From the NCBI RefSeq assembly GCF_022179125.1, contig NZ_BPQG01000062.1, forward strand, positions 1-42,380: a DNA stretch of 42,380 nt. Reading direction: 5' to 3'. The position numbers and the translations under genes are program-made. Positions 16,028-24,952 of the stretch are shown piece by piece. The notes under the pieces are model-generated. The model ran no database searches. It saw only the letters and a list, made by a program, of their open reading frames with translations, and was not told the origin of the DNA. The DNA comes from Methylobacterium cerastii (GTDB lineage: Bacteria > Pseudomonadota > Alphaproteobacteria > Rhizobiales > Beijerinckiaceae). The first letter of the stretch is position 1, and every line of letters starts with the position of its first letter.

Positions 16028-17461
16028 CTACTTGTCGAAGCTGTAATCGAGGTCGATGCCGTCCTTGCCGTCGTCGCTGGCCTTGAAGGTCATCTTCATG
16101 CGCTTCTCGGTCGTGCCCGTGTCCTGGGTCTCGTCCCAGACCGAGGTGTAGCGGCAGGTCATCCGCTTGCCCTTGCGATCCTCGAAGACCGTCTCGGGCT
16201 CGACCAGCGCCTTGAGCCGGCGCTTGCCGTCCTTGAAGTCGGGGGCGCCGTTGACTGAGGCCATCAAATCCGTGCGCACCGCGTCCTGCGCGCAGAGCCC
16301 ACTCGCGGGGGCGGGCGGAGCCGCCGCGACGACTGGGGCCGGAGCGGGCGTCGTCGGCGCGGGCGCAGGCGCTGCAGCCGTCGGAGCGGGCGCCGGAGCC
16401 GCTGCCAGCACCGTGAACGGCCGCTCGACCTGGGTGGTGCGGTCGCTGAACTTGTCCCGCAGGGTGAAGGCGAGGACGTAGTCGCCCGGGTCGACGCCGG
16501 CGATGCCCAGCGTGAAGTGGAAGGAGAACTTCGGGTAGCCGTCCAGGATGCCGTCCTTCCCAGCTGTGAACTCCTTGTCGATCACGGCCTTCTGGCCGCC
16601 GAGGATCGCACCGCCCTTGCTCTGCAGCACGTAGTCGACGACCAGGCCGAACCGGACGTCGCCGCCGGCCACCGGCACCAGCGTCTCGCCGACCGGCTCC
16701 ATGTAGGTGATGACCTTCTCGCTCGGCAGGAAGGCGCCCACGGCGCGCGGGTCGACGTCGCCGAACCCCTCCGACGGGCGCGTCACGAACAGCACCCGGC
16801 GCACGCCGAGGCTCTGGCTGGCGACCGGGGCTGCGGCCGGAGGAGAGGCTACGGCGGCGGGAGCCGGCGGCTTGGCCGCCGCGGGGGCTTCCGCCCTGCT
16901 CGCTTCCGATTTGCCCGCCCCGACCTTGCCGGACTGCACGGAGCCGCCCGACCAGAACCCGCCGCCACCGCCGCCGGCCGGGATCGTCACGCTCTTCATG
17001 ATCGCCGACAGCGCGGTCTCGTTGGTCGCGCGGTCGTCCTCGGAGCCCCACACGGTGACCAGGACCGCCCGGTTGCGGCTCGCGTCGAGGGTGACGAAGT
17101 CGATGATCGCCTTGCCGTTCTTGTCCGTCGCCTGGTAGCGCTGCACCTGGCCCGGGGTGCCGTTGAAGTCGATGGTCTGCTCCGTCGGCTTGCCGACGAG
17201 CTTGACCTTGTTCTTCGTCAGGTAGGCCTTGCTGTCCTTGATCAGCGAATCGAGGCGCGACTTGCTGTCGGTGGCGATGTTGACGACGATGTCGCCGTCC
17301 GCCGAGACGGAGGCGATCTCGGTCTCGTAGACGCTGGTGTCCCAGTCGTCCGGCATCGTCGCGGTGACGGCGGGCTCCTTCGCCGGCAGGACGATGTCCT
17401 TGGCGAAGGCCGGCGCGGCCAGCCCGATGAAGAGGGCGGCCCCCACGATCCAACGTTTCAT
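16028..17461 (-). CDS. Secreted multi-segment protein of unknown function
   Basis: 477 residues from ATG at 17461. It has a Sec signal peptide (MKRWIVGAALFIGLAAPAFA). Residues about 25-160 form a first domain with PAVTATMPDDWDTSVYETE and NGTPGQVQRYQATDKNGKA, which looks like a periplasmic beta-sandwich. A Gly-rich and Ala/Pro-rich linker follows. A second domain (about 225-355) contains RVLFVTRPSEGFGDVDPR and FSFHFTLGIAGVDPGDYVLAF. A long PAPAP linker leads to a last domain with one Cys pair (GLCAQDAVRT, KRMTCRYTSVWDE). I recognise no enzyme family. It is probably a periplasmic or envelope protein and sits between hslV and hslU on the opposite strand. Confidence 0.8.
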   Translation of the reverse strand: MKRWIVGAALFIGLAAPAFAKDIVLPAKEPAVTATMPDDWDTSVYETEIASVSADGDIVVNIATDSKSRLDSLIKDSKAYLTKNKVKLVGKPTEQTIDFNGTPGQVQRYQATDKNGKAIIDFVTLDASRNRAVLVTVWGSEDDRATNETALSAIMKSVTIPAGGGGGGFWSGGSVQSGKVGAGKSEASRAEAPAAAKPPAPAAVASPPAAAPVASQSLGVRRVLFVTRPSEGFGDVDPRAVGAFLPSEKVITYMEPVGETLVPVAGGDVRFGLVVDYVLQSKGGAILGGQKAVIDKEFTAGKDGILDGYPKFSFHFTLGIAGVDPGDYVLAFTLRDKFSDRTTQVERPFTVLAAAPAPAPTAAAPAPAPTTPAPAPVVAAAPPAPASGLCAQDAVRTDLMASVNGAPDFKDGKRRLKALVEPETVFEDRKGKRMTCRYTSVWDETQDTGTTEKRMKMTFKASDDGKDGIDLDYSFDK

Positions 17462-17724
17462 GTGCGTCACCCCCGAACCGGGCTCGAACATCGATCCGGC
17501 GCTCGAACTCTCATCCGGTCTGACGAAACGACGGTCAAGGTTGTACCGGCGCCGCCCCCGGATTTATGCAGACGACCTCACGGTTTCGGTCGGAACGCGG
17601 CGACGAACAGGGCGATGTCCTGCTTACGCCCTGAGACCGCGCCGCGTCGAACAGATTGTATGGGTAACGGGTCCTTGACAACCTGTGGATATGGTCCGCT
17701 GCGCAAGCACAGGGCCTGACGCGC

Positions 17725-19395
17725 ATGACGATCGGCGGCAAACTTCTCGGACTGGTCGGCGCCTCCAGTCTCGTGACCCTCGTGGTCGCAGGCGTGGGCC
17801 TCGACACCCTGCGCACGTTCGACCGATCGGTCGGCGCGGCGCGGAACGCCACCGAGAACGCGCTGTTCGCCGCCGAGCTCACTAGGCTCGCCACCGACAC
17901 GGCGCTGGAATCGCGCGGAATCTATGCCGCCGCCGACACCCAGGCCGCGCGGAAATACGCCGCCGGCATCGTCCGCGACCTCTCGGCGATCGATGCGCTG
18001 CTGACCGAGTGGCGCCCGGCGGTGCCGGAGGCGGACCGGCCGCTGTTCGAGCGCGTGGCCAAGGACGCCGCGGAGTTCCGCCGGCACCGCACCGAGACCG
18101 CCCGCCTCGGCACGGAGGTTTCGCCGAAGGCCGCCGCCGAGCAGGGTTTCACCGACGCGAACCGCGACAACCGCGTCGCCTTCCAGACCGGCATCGAAAC
18201 CTTCGTGAAGCGGAGCCGCGAGCGCATCGAGACCCTGAACGCCGCCGCCGAAGCGCTCTACGTCGAGCGCCTGCGGCTCCTCCTGGCGCTGGCGTTCGGC
18301 GGAACCCTCGGCGGCCTGCTCGTCGGCGGCCTCGTCGGCCATCGGATGATCGCCAAGCCCCTGCGGGCCGTCTCCACGGCGATCCGTCGCCTCGCGCAGG
18401 GCGACCGCGACCTGCCCCCGGTCAAGCCGTCGCGCGACGAGATCGGCGCGATCTGGGCGAGCATGCGCACGTTTGCCGACGCGATGGGGGAGGCGGACGC
18501 CCTGCGCCGCAGCCAGGCGCAGGCCGGCCTCGAAGCCGGGGCGATCAAGCGGGCCGAGATGGACACCCTCGCCGACCGCTTCCAGGTCAGCGTCGGCGGC
18601 CTCGTCGGCCATCTCGCCGCCTCCGCCGGCACGATGGAGGAGACCGCCCGCGCCATGGCGCGCAACGCCGAGCGCACCAGCCTGCAGTCGCAGGCGGTGA
18701 TGGACGCCGCCGGCACCGCCTCGATGAACGTCCAGGCGGTGGCCGCGGCCACCGAGGAGCTGGCCGCGACCGCCAACGAGATCGGCGCGCAGGTCTCTCA
18801 GACCTCGATCGCCGCCGCCGGCGCCGTCGAGAACGCGCGGCGCACCGAGCAGTCCGTGCAGCGGCTCGCCCGCAGCGCCGCCAGCATCGGCGAGGTCGTC
18901 TCGCTGATCTCGGGTATCGCCGGCCAGACCAACCTGCTGGCGCTCAACGCCACGATCGAGGCGGCGCGCGCCGGCGAGGCCGGCCGCGGCTTCGCAGTGG
19001 TGGCTGCCGAGGTGAAGAGCCTCGCCGGCCAGACCGCCCTCGCCACCGACCGGATCACCGCCGAGATCGCCAAGATCCGCGACGCCACCGCCGACGCCGT
19101 GGCGGCGATCGAGGAGATCGGCGGCACCATCGGCTCCGTCCACGAGATCGCGATGGGCGTCTCCGCGGCGGTGGAGGAGCAGCAGCTCGCCACCCAGGAG
19201 ATCGCCCGCAGCGTGAGCGACGCCGCCGAGGGGACGCGTGCGGTGAGCGAGACCATGGCCGAGGTCCAGGCCGCCGCCCTCCAGGCGGGCGACGCCGCCG
19301 GGCAGGTCCTGGCTGCGGCCGGAGACCTCGCGCGCCGCTCCGCGGGCCTCGGCGGCGAGGTCGACGGGTTCGTCCGCGAGATCCGCGCCGCCTGA
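17725..19395 (+). CDS. Methyl-accepting chemotaxis protein
   Basis: 556 residues. TM1 lies at about 7-28 (GLVGASSLVTLVVAGVGL), a helical periplasmic sensor domain follows, TM2 is at about 190-212 (ALAFGGTLGGLLVGGLVG), and HAMP at 213-265. The signalling domain carries the hairpin tip ISGIAGQTNLLALNATIEA, then ARAGEAGRGFAVVAAEV. No C-terminal NWETF-like CheR tether is seen. It reports an unknown stimulus to CheA/CheW at the membrane. It is transcribed divergently from the secreted protein; the 263-bp gap between them should hold both promoters, but I recognise no sequence motif in it. Confidence 0.92.
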   Translation: MTIGGKLLGLVGASSLVTLVVAGVGLDTLRTFDRSVGAARNATENALFAAELTRLATDTALESRGIYAAADTQAARKYAAGIVRDLSAIDALLTEWRPAVPEADRPLFERVAKDAAEFRRHRTETARLGTEVSPKAAAEQGFTDANRDNRVAFQTGIETFVKRSRERIETLNAAAEALYVERLRLLLALAFGGTLGGLLVGGLVGHRMIAKPLRAVSTAIRRLAQGDRDLPPVKPSRDEIGAIWASMRTFADAMGEADALRRSQAQAGLEAGAIKRAEMDTLADRFQVSVGGLVGHLAASAGTMEETARAMARNAERTSLQSQAVMDAAGTASMNVQAVAAATEELAATANEIGAQVSQTSIAAAGAVENARRTEQSVQRLARSAASIGEVVSLISGIAGQTNLLALNATIEAARAGEAGRGFAVVAAEVKSLAGQTALATDRITAEIAKIRDATADAVAAIEEIGGTIGSVHEIAMGVSAAVEEQQLATQEIARSVSDAAEGTRAVSETMAEVQAAALQAGDAAGQVLAAAGDLARRSAGLGGEVDGFVREIRAA

Positions 19396-19492
19396 AGGCA
19401 GGCCGGAAACAGCTCTTGGGATCACCCTCGGCATCGGCCCTGGTAAGCGTGCCGCCCTGCGCTTAGATCGGGGCGATGCGCCATCCCCCCTC

Positions 19493-20593
19493 GTGCCCGC
19501 AATCCTCCTGCCCGCCGTCCGTCCGGTGATCGACCACGCGCTCCTGTCGCGTGCGGTCTCCCGCGGCATCCTCACCGCGGCGCAGGTCGAAGCCCTCGAC
19601 CGGCTCGCCCGCGAAGTGGCGGCTCCCGAGCCGGAGCGGGTGGACGACGACGAGCGCCTGCGCTTCATCACGGGCTTCGCCGACATCTTCGTCACCCTCG
19701 GCATCGCCCTGTTCCTTGGCGCGGCGTGGTGGCTGGCCGGCGACACCCTCGGCGAGACCGGAAGCCGGGCGCTCGTGGCGGCCCTGGCCTGGGGGCTCGC
19801 CGAGTTCTTCACCCGCCGCCGCAGGATGGCGCTGCCGAGCATCGCGCTGCTCGCGATCTTCGCGGTGGAATCCTTTCTCGCCGTCTCGTCGATGGCGGGC
19901 ATCGCCGTCGGCTGGGGCAGCGCCCTGCCGGGACCGAGCGGTTCGGGCGCGCCGGCGCCGCTCCCCTATGCCGGGGCGGCGCTCGCGACGCTGGCGCTGT
20001 GCGCCCTGCATTACCGGCGCTTTTCCGTGCCGATCACCATCGCGGCGGGCGCGGCCGCGCTCGCGGGCACGCTGCTGGCGCTGGCCTTCGCCCTCGTGCC
20101 GAGCCTCGATGCCGGCGCCTTCAGCGCGTTGCTGGTCGCGGCGGGCCTCGCGGTCTTCGCGCTCGCGATGCGCTTCGACCTCGCGGACCGGCAGCGCCAG
20201 ACCCGACGCACCGACATCGCGTTCTGGCTGCACCTGCTCGCCGCCCCGCTGATCGTGCATCCGATGCTGACCACGGTCCTCCGGAGCGGCGACGCGCCGA
20301 CGACGGTCTCGGCGATCCTGGTGCTCGGGGTCGTCCTGCTGCTGGCGCTGGTGGCCCTGGTCACCGACCGGCGCGCGATCCTGGTCGCCGGCCTGACCTA
20401 TGCCGGGATCGCGTTCGGAACCCTGATCCGCGATGCCGGATTCACCAGCCGGGCCGCCCCGCTGAGCTTCCTCGCGCTCGGCGCCTTCGTCCTGCTTCTC
20501 AGCGCCGGCTGGCACGCGATGCGGGGCCTCGTCCTGCGCGGCCTGCCCGCGCGCCTGGCAGCCCGGCTGCCGCACCCGATCGGAGCCCGATGA
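19493..20593 (+). CDS. DUF2157-like polytopic membrane protein
   Basis: 366 residues from GTG at 19493. A soluble N-terminal part of about 50 residues ([20 protein letters not shown]) matches the helical start of DUF2157 proteins. About nine to ten membrane helices follow ([19 protein letters not shown] and later ones). No transport or catalytic motif is apparent. The stop overlaps the hslU start (ATGA at 20590-20593), so its translation is probably coupled to hslU. Function unknown. Confidence 0.75.
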   Translation: MPAILLPAVRPVIDHALLSRAVSRGILTAAQVEALDRLAREVAAPEPERVDDDERLRFITGFADIFVTLGIALFLGAAWWLAGDTLGETGSRALVAALAWGLAEFFTRRRRMALPSIALLAIFAVESFLAVSSMAGIAVGWGSALPGPSGSGAPAPLPYAGAALATLALCALHYRRFSVPITIAAGAAALAGTLLALAFALVPSLDAGAFSALLVAAGLAVFALAMRFDLADRQRQTRRTDIAFWLHLLAAPLIVHPMLTTVLRSGDAPTTVSAILVLGVVLLLALVALVTDRRAILVAGLTYAGIAFGTLIRDAGFTSRAAPLSFLALGAFVLLLSAGWHAMRGLVLRGLPARLAARLPHPIGAR

Positions 20594-21903
20594 CCACGTT
20601 TTCCCCCCGCGAGATCGTCTCGGAACTCGACCGCTTCATCGTCGGCCAACACGACGCCAAGCGCGCCGTCGCCATCGCGCTGCGCAACCGCTGGCGCCGG
20701 CAGCAGCTCACCGGGCCGCTGCGCGAGGAGGTCGCGCCGAAGAACATCCTGATGATCGGCCCGACCGGTTGCGGCAAGACCGAGATCGCCCGCCGCCTGG
20801 CGCGGCTCGCCGGCGCGCCGTTCCTCAAGATCGAGGCCACCAAGTTCACCGAGGTCGGCTATGTCGGCCGCGACGTCGAGCAGATCGTGCGCGACCTCGT
20901 CGAGGTGGCGATCGGGCTCGTGCGCGAGGAGAAGCGCAAGGCGGTTAAGGCCAAGGCCGAGGCGGCGGCCGAGAACCGCATCCTCGACGCCCTGGTCGGC
21001 CCGACCGCGAGCCAGCCCACCCGCGACAGCTTCCGCAAGAAGCTCCGCGACAGCCAGCTCGACGACAAGGAGGTCGAGATCGAGCTTGCCGGCAACCCGT
21101 CCTCGGGCATGCCGATGTTCGAGATCCCCGGCATGCCGGGCGCGTCCATGGGCGCGGTCAACTTGGGCGACATGTTCGGCAAGGCGTTCGGCGCCACCAA
21201 GGGCAAGCCGCGCCGGATGAGCGTGCGCGACGCCTACGCGCCTTTGCTGGCGGAGGAATCCGACAAGCTCGTCGACGACGACGCGCTGATCCGCGAGGCG
21301 ATCCGCGAGGTCGAGGACAACGGCATCGTCTTCCTCGACGAGATCGACAAGATCTGCGCCCGCGAGGGCCGCTCCTCGGCCGACGTCTCCCGCGAGGGCG
21401 TGCAGCGCGACCTGCTGCCGCTGATCGAGGGCACGACGGTGACGACGAAGCACGGGCCGGTGAAGACCGACCACGTGCTGTTCATCGCGTCGGGCGCCTT
21501 CCACGTCTCGAAGCCCGCCGACCTGCTGCCGGAGTTGCAGGGCCGCCTGCCGATCCGCGTCGAGCTGCAGCCGCTCACCGTCGAGGACTTCAAGCAGATC
21601 CTCACCTCCACCGAGGCGAGCCTGCTCAAGCAGACGGTGGCGCTGATGCAGACGGAAGGCGTGACGCTGGCCTTCTCGGACGACGCGGTGGACGCGCTCG
21701 CCCGCGTCGCCGTGGAGGTGAACGGCTCGGTCGAGAACATCGGCGCGCGACGCCTCTCGACCGTGCTGGAGCGCGTCATCGACGAGGTCTCGTTCACCGC
21801 CACCGACCGGGCCGGGGAGACGGTGGCGATCGACGCGGCCTACGTCCGCGACCGGGTCGAGAGCCTCGCGGCCAACGCCGACCTCAGCCGCTTCATCCTG
21901 TAG
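20590..21903 (+). CDS. hslU: ATP-dependent protease ATPase subunit HslU (ClpY)
   Basis: 437 residues. An AAA+ unfoldase feeds substrates to HslV. The N-terminus is [19 protein letters not shown]. The pore motif GYVGRDVE is present, with Walker [16 protein letters not shown], a long I-domain (about 110-240) rich in charged residues, Walker [13 protein letters not shown], sensor 1 in [13 protein letters not shown], and sensor 2 [16 protein letters not shown]. The C-terminal LSRFIL matches the conserved tail that docks into HslV. It follows the DUF2157 gene with a 4-bp overlap and precedes the EamA gene by 1 bp, so three genes form one unit. Confidence 0.97.
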   Translation: MTTFSPREIVSELDRFIVGQHDAKRAVAIALRNRWRRQQLTGPLREEVAPKNILMIGPTGCGKTEIARRLARLAGAPFLKIEATKFTEVGYVGRDVEQIVRDLVEVAIGLVREEKRKAVKAKAEAAAENRILDALVGPTASQPTRDSFRKKLRDSQLDDKEVEIELAGNPSSGMPMFEIPGMPGASMGAVNLGDMFGKAFGATKGKPRRMSVRDAYAPLLAEESDKLVDDDALIREAIREVEDNGIVFLDEIDKICAREGRSSADVSREGVQRDLLPLIEGTTVTTKHGPVKTDHVLFIASGAFHVSKPADLLPELQGRLPIRVELQPLTVEDFKQILTSTEASLLKQTVALMQTEGVTLAFSDDAVDALARVAVEVNGSVENIGARRLSTVLERVIDEVSFTATDRAGETVAIDAAYVRDRVESLAANADLSRFIL

Positions 21904-21904
21904 C

Positions 21905-22795
21905 GTGGTGCGCCACATCGAGCGGGCAGGGGCGTCGGCGACGCTCCTGCCCGTCGTCGCGCTCGTCGCCGGCATGGTCTCGCTCCAGAGCGGGGCGGCC
22001 CTGGCCAAGAGCCTGTTCCCGGCCGTCGGCGCCGCCGGGGTGTCGAGCCTGCGCGTCGGCTTCTCGGCCCTGATCCTGCTCGCGGTGTGGCGGCCGTGGC
22101 GGCGGAGCCTCGGGCTTCGCGAGGCCGGGATCATCGCGCTCTACGGCGCAGCGCTCGGGATGATGAACCTGACTTTCTACCTGGCGCTGCGCACGATCCC
22201 GCTCGGGCCGGCGGTGGCGATCGAGTTCCTGGGGCCGCTCGCGGTCGCGCTCTCGGACTCGCGCCGGGCGGCCGACTTCGCCTGGATCGGCCTCGCCATC
22301 CTCGGCCTCGGGCTGCTGCTGCCCCTGCGCGACGCCGGCGGCCTCGACCCGGTCGGCGTCGCCTACGCCCTGGTCGCGGCCCTGGCCTGGGCGCTCTACA
22401 TCGTGTTCGGGCAGCGTGCCGGGCGGGTCGACGGCGGGCAGGCGGTGTCGCTGGGCATGCTGGCCGCGGCCCTGGTGGTGGCGCCGTTCGGCTTGGCGAG
22501 TTCCGGTGCGGCCCTGTTCGACCCGGCGACGCTGGTCCTCGGCTTCGGGATCGCGGTGCTGTCGAGCGCGCTGCCGTATTCCCTCGAGATGGTGGCCTTG
22601 CGCCGCCTGACGCGTCAGGCCTTCGGGGTGATGATGAGCCTGGAGCCGGCGATCGCCGCGCTTGCGGCGCTGATCCTCCTCGGCGAGCGCCTGTCGCCGC
22701 TCCAATGGCTGGCGATCGGCTGCGTGATCGCGGCCTCGGCCGGCATCACTGCCGGCGGTCGCAGGGCTGCGAAGGCGGCCGCGATGACGCCTTGA
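21905..22795 (+). CDS. EamA-family (RhtA-like) exporter
   Basis: 296 residues with ten hydrophobic segments in two EamA repeats. The first contains SLQSGAALAKSLFPAVG and SSLRVGFSALILLAVWRPW. The second contains ALAWALYIVFGQRAGRVDG and MSLEPAIAALAALILLGE. The overall look is that of the RhtA threonine/homoserine exporters of the drug/metabolite transporter superfamily, but the substrate is inference. GTG at 21905 lies 1 bp after the hslU stop; GTG at 21908 is an alternative. Confidence 0.85.
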   Translation: MVRHIERAGASATLLPVVALVAGMVSLQSGAALAKSLFPAVGAAGVSSLRVGFSALILLAVWRPWRRSLGLREAGIIALYGAALGMMNLTFYLALRTIPLGPAVAIEFLGPLAVALSDSRRAADFAWIGLAILGLGLLLPLRDAGGLDPVGVAYALVAALAWALYIVFGQRAGRVDGGQAVSLGMLAAALVVAPFGLASSGAALFDPATLVLGFGIAVLSSALPYSLEMVALRRLTRQAFGVMMSLEPAIAALAALILLGERLSPLQWLAIGCVIAASAGITAGGRRAAKAAAMTP

Positions 22796-22822
22796 AGGCG
22801 GGCGCGGGCGGCCCCAGTGCGG

Positions 22823-23956
22823 TCAGCTCTCCCACACCTGCCCGGGCCGCATCGCCAAAAAACGCGCGCGCGGTTGCCCGGCCTGGTCCATCGCGGCGTC
22901 CAGCGCCTCGGCCGGCGCCTCGATGCCCTCGTCGGTGAGCTTGAAGGTGCCCCAATGATGCCCGAGCGCCTGGCGCGCGCCGAGCAGGTCGAGGGCGGCG
23001 ACCGCGTCGGCCGGGTTCATGTGCTGCGCCTGCATGAACCAACGCGGCTCGTAGGCGCCGATCGGCAGGGTCGCGAGCCGCGGAGCCCCGAAGCGCCTCC
23101 GCACGTCGCGGAAGATCGCGCCGTCGCCGAAGCCGGTGTCGCCGACATGGTAGTGGACGCCCTCGGGCGACGTGATCACGAAGGCGCACCACAGGGCCAT
23201 GCGCCGGTCGTTCAGACCTCGTGCCGACCAGTGGTAGGCCGGCGTCAGGTGCACGCTCACGCCATCGCCCAGGTCGACCGAGCCGCCCCAGTCGCGGGTC
23301 TCGACGTGCATCGTCTCGTCGTAGCCGCGCAGGATCGCGTCGTTGCCGAGCGGCGCGACGACGAGCGGCTGGTGCGCCTGCCAGATCCGCGCGAGGCTCG
23401 GCCCGTCGAGATGGTCGTAGTGGTTGTGGGTGATCAGCACGCAATCGATCGCCGGCAGGTCGGCCATCGCGATGCCGGGCGGGTTGACCCGCTTCGGCCC
23501 GGCGAAGCGCACCGGGCTCGCGCGCGTTGCGAAGACCGGGTCGATCAGGATGTTGCGGCCGGCGACCTGCACGAGGTAGCTCGCATGCCCGATCAGCACG
23601 ACGCGCAGGTCCGAGACGCGCTCCGGCGGCCGGTCGGCCGGGAACGGGCTCGGATGGCGTTTCGGCCACGCCGTACCGCCGCGCTCCGCCTTCCAGCGGA
23701 CGACGTCGCCCAGGGACTTGTCGGCGGCTTGCGTCTTGTCGGGGACTTGAGCCTTATCGGCGACTTGTGCCTTGTCGGCGACTTGGCAATTGTCGGCGAC
23801 CTGGCCGGGCGCGAAGAACCGCACCCCGTCGAAGTGGTCGCTCGTCGGCCCGCGGTAATACGGGTTCCGCCCGCGCCGGTGCACGGCGTAGCCGACGCCG
23901 CCCAGGGTCATCACCGTGGCCGCGCTCGCGGCCGTGAGCAGGCTTCGCCGTTTCAT
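22823..23956 (-). CDS. Membrane-anchored NAPE-PLD-like metallo-beta-lactamase-fold hydrolase
   Basis: 377 residues from ATG at 23956. An N-terminal anchor or signal (MKRRSLLTAASAATVMTLGG) could tether it to the inner membrane. A linker of five hexapeptide repeats follows (QVADKA type, residues about 51-80). The catalytic domain then shows VLIGHASYLVQVAGRNILID, the metal motif LITHNHYDHLD (HxHxDH), HVGDTGFGDGAIF with a metal Asp, and LGHHWGTFKLTDEG with the last His. This is the plan of NAPE-PLD/UlaG-like enzymes, which hydrolyse phosphodiesters or lactones; the substrate is unknown. It is convergent with the EamA gene and divergent from the Crp-type regulator. Confidence 0.88.
   Translation of the reverse strand: MKRRSLLTAASAATVMTLGGVGYAVHRRGRNPYYRGPTSDHFDGVRFFAPGQVADNCQVADKAQVADKAQVPDKTQAADKSLGDVVRWKAERGGTAWPKRHPSPFPADRPPERVSDLRVVLIGHASYLVQVAGRNILIDPVFATRASPVRFAGPKRVNPPGIAMADLPAIDCVLITHNHYDHLDGPSLARIWQAHQPLVVAPLGNDAILRGYDETMHVETRDWGGSVDLGDGVSVHLTPAYHWSARGLNDRRMALWCAFVITSPEGVHYHVGDTGFGDGAIFRDVRRRFGAPRLATLPIGAYEPRWFMQAQHMNPADAVAALDLLGARQALGHHWGTFKLTDEGIEAPAEALDAAMDQAGQPRARFLAMRPGQVWES
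23716..23805 (-). repeat. Five 18-bp tandem repeats inside the metallo-hydrolase gene
   Basis: Units start at 23716, 23734, 23752, 23770 and 23788 with the plus-strand pattern CTTGTCGGCGACTTGNNN. They encode five hexapeptides of the form Q-(V/A)-(A/P)-D-(K/N)-X between anchor and catalytic domain. The unit length keeps the frame, so gain or loss of copies would change linker length only. Confidence 0.9.
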
Positions 23957-24129
23957 GCCGTGATCACATGGCCGGCGCCGCCTGGGAATCAAGCCGACGT
24001 CCCTGTCGTCGCGAACTGGCACCGGGGACAGCCTCCGCGAAAATCGGCGCGAACTTCGCCTTGTGAACAGACGGCGGCCTCGCGCTGCGCTATGGCCTTG
24101 ATGCACGTGAGGATCGAACCGCTGCCGCC

Positions 24130-24948
24130 ATGGCCGTCACCGCCGCCCCGTCCTTCGGCAGGAACCTCCTGCTGCGCGCCCTGCAGCCCGCCGACCGGGC
24201 GCTGATCGCGCCCTACGCCGAACCGGTGGAGTTCGTGCGCGGCGACGTCGTGTTCGGCTCGGGCGACCCGGTCTCGCACGTCACCTTCCCCTGCGACCAC
24301 ACGGTGGTCACCCTGGCGATCACCATGCTCGACGGCCGCATGGCCGAGACGGCGACGGTGGGCTGGGAGGGCGCCGTCGGCGGCGTGGTCAGCCAGGGCT
24401 ACCTGCCGGCCTTCAGCCGCGCCGTGGTGCAGATCGGCGGCCCGGCCTTGCGCGTGGAAGCCGGGCGCCTCCAGGCGGCCAAGCAGGCCTCGCGCACCCT
24501 GCGCAACCTGTTCACACGCTACTCCGACTGCCTGATCGCCCAGCTCCTGCAATCGGTCGCCTGCAACGCCCTGCACCCGATCGAGCAGCGCGCGGCCAAG
24601 TGGCTGCTGACCCTGCACGACCGGCTCTCGACCGACGTCCTGCCGATCACCCAGGACGTGTTGGCCGAGATGCTCGGCGTGCGCCGCACCTACCTGTCGG
24701 GCGTGCTGCGCGGCCTGCACGACCGCGGGATGATCGCAGTGGCCCGCGGGCGCATCACCATCCGCGACCGGGCGGCCCTGGAGCGGGCGGCCTGCGAGTG
24801 CCACGACCGCGTGCGCCGCCATTTCGAGGACGTGCTCGGCGCGGTCTACCGCGACGACGGCACGCTGGTCGCCGTCGACCTGGCGGCGGCCGGCGCGGCG
24901 GGTTCGGCCGCGCAAGGCGGTTCGGCCTCGCGAGAAAAGGCGGCTTGA
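24130..24948 (+). CDS. Crp/Fnr-family transcriptional regulator
   Basis: 272 residues. An N-terminal cyclic-nucleotide-binding fold (about 20-140) contains EFVRGDVVFGSGDPVSHVTF and AVGGVVSQGYLPAFSRAVVQ. No iron-sulfur Cys cluster is evident, so it is not an oxygen-sensing Fnr. The C-terminal winged helix (about 170-240) has LPITQDVLAEMLGVRRTYLS and GLHDRGMIAVARGRITIRD. A tail of about 30 Ala/Gly-rich residues follows. It is 4 bp upstream of the sensor kinase gene and surely co-transcribed, so it may be its genetic partner in place of a response regulator. Confidence 0.88.
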   Translation: MAVTAAPSFGRNLLLRALQPADRALIAPYAEPVEFVRGDVVFGSGDPVSHVTFPCDHTVVTLAITMLDGRMAETATVGWEGAVGGVVSQGYLPAFSRAVVQIGGPALRVEAGRLQAAKQASRTLRNLFTRYSDCLIAQLLQSVACNALHPIEQRAAKWLLTLHDRLSTDVLPITQDVLAEMLGVRRTYLSGVLRGLHDRGMIAVARGRITIRDRAALERAACECHDRVRRHFEDVLGAVYRDDGTLVAVDLAAAGAAGSAAQGGSASREKAA

Positions 24949-24952
24949 GGCC

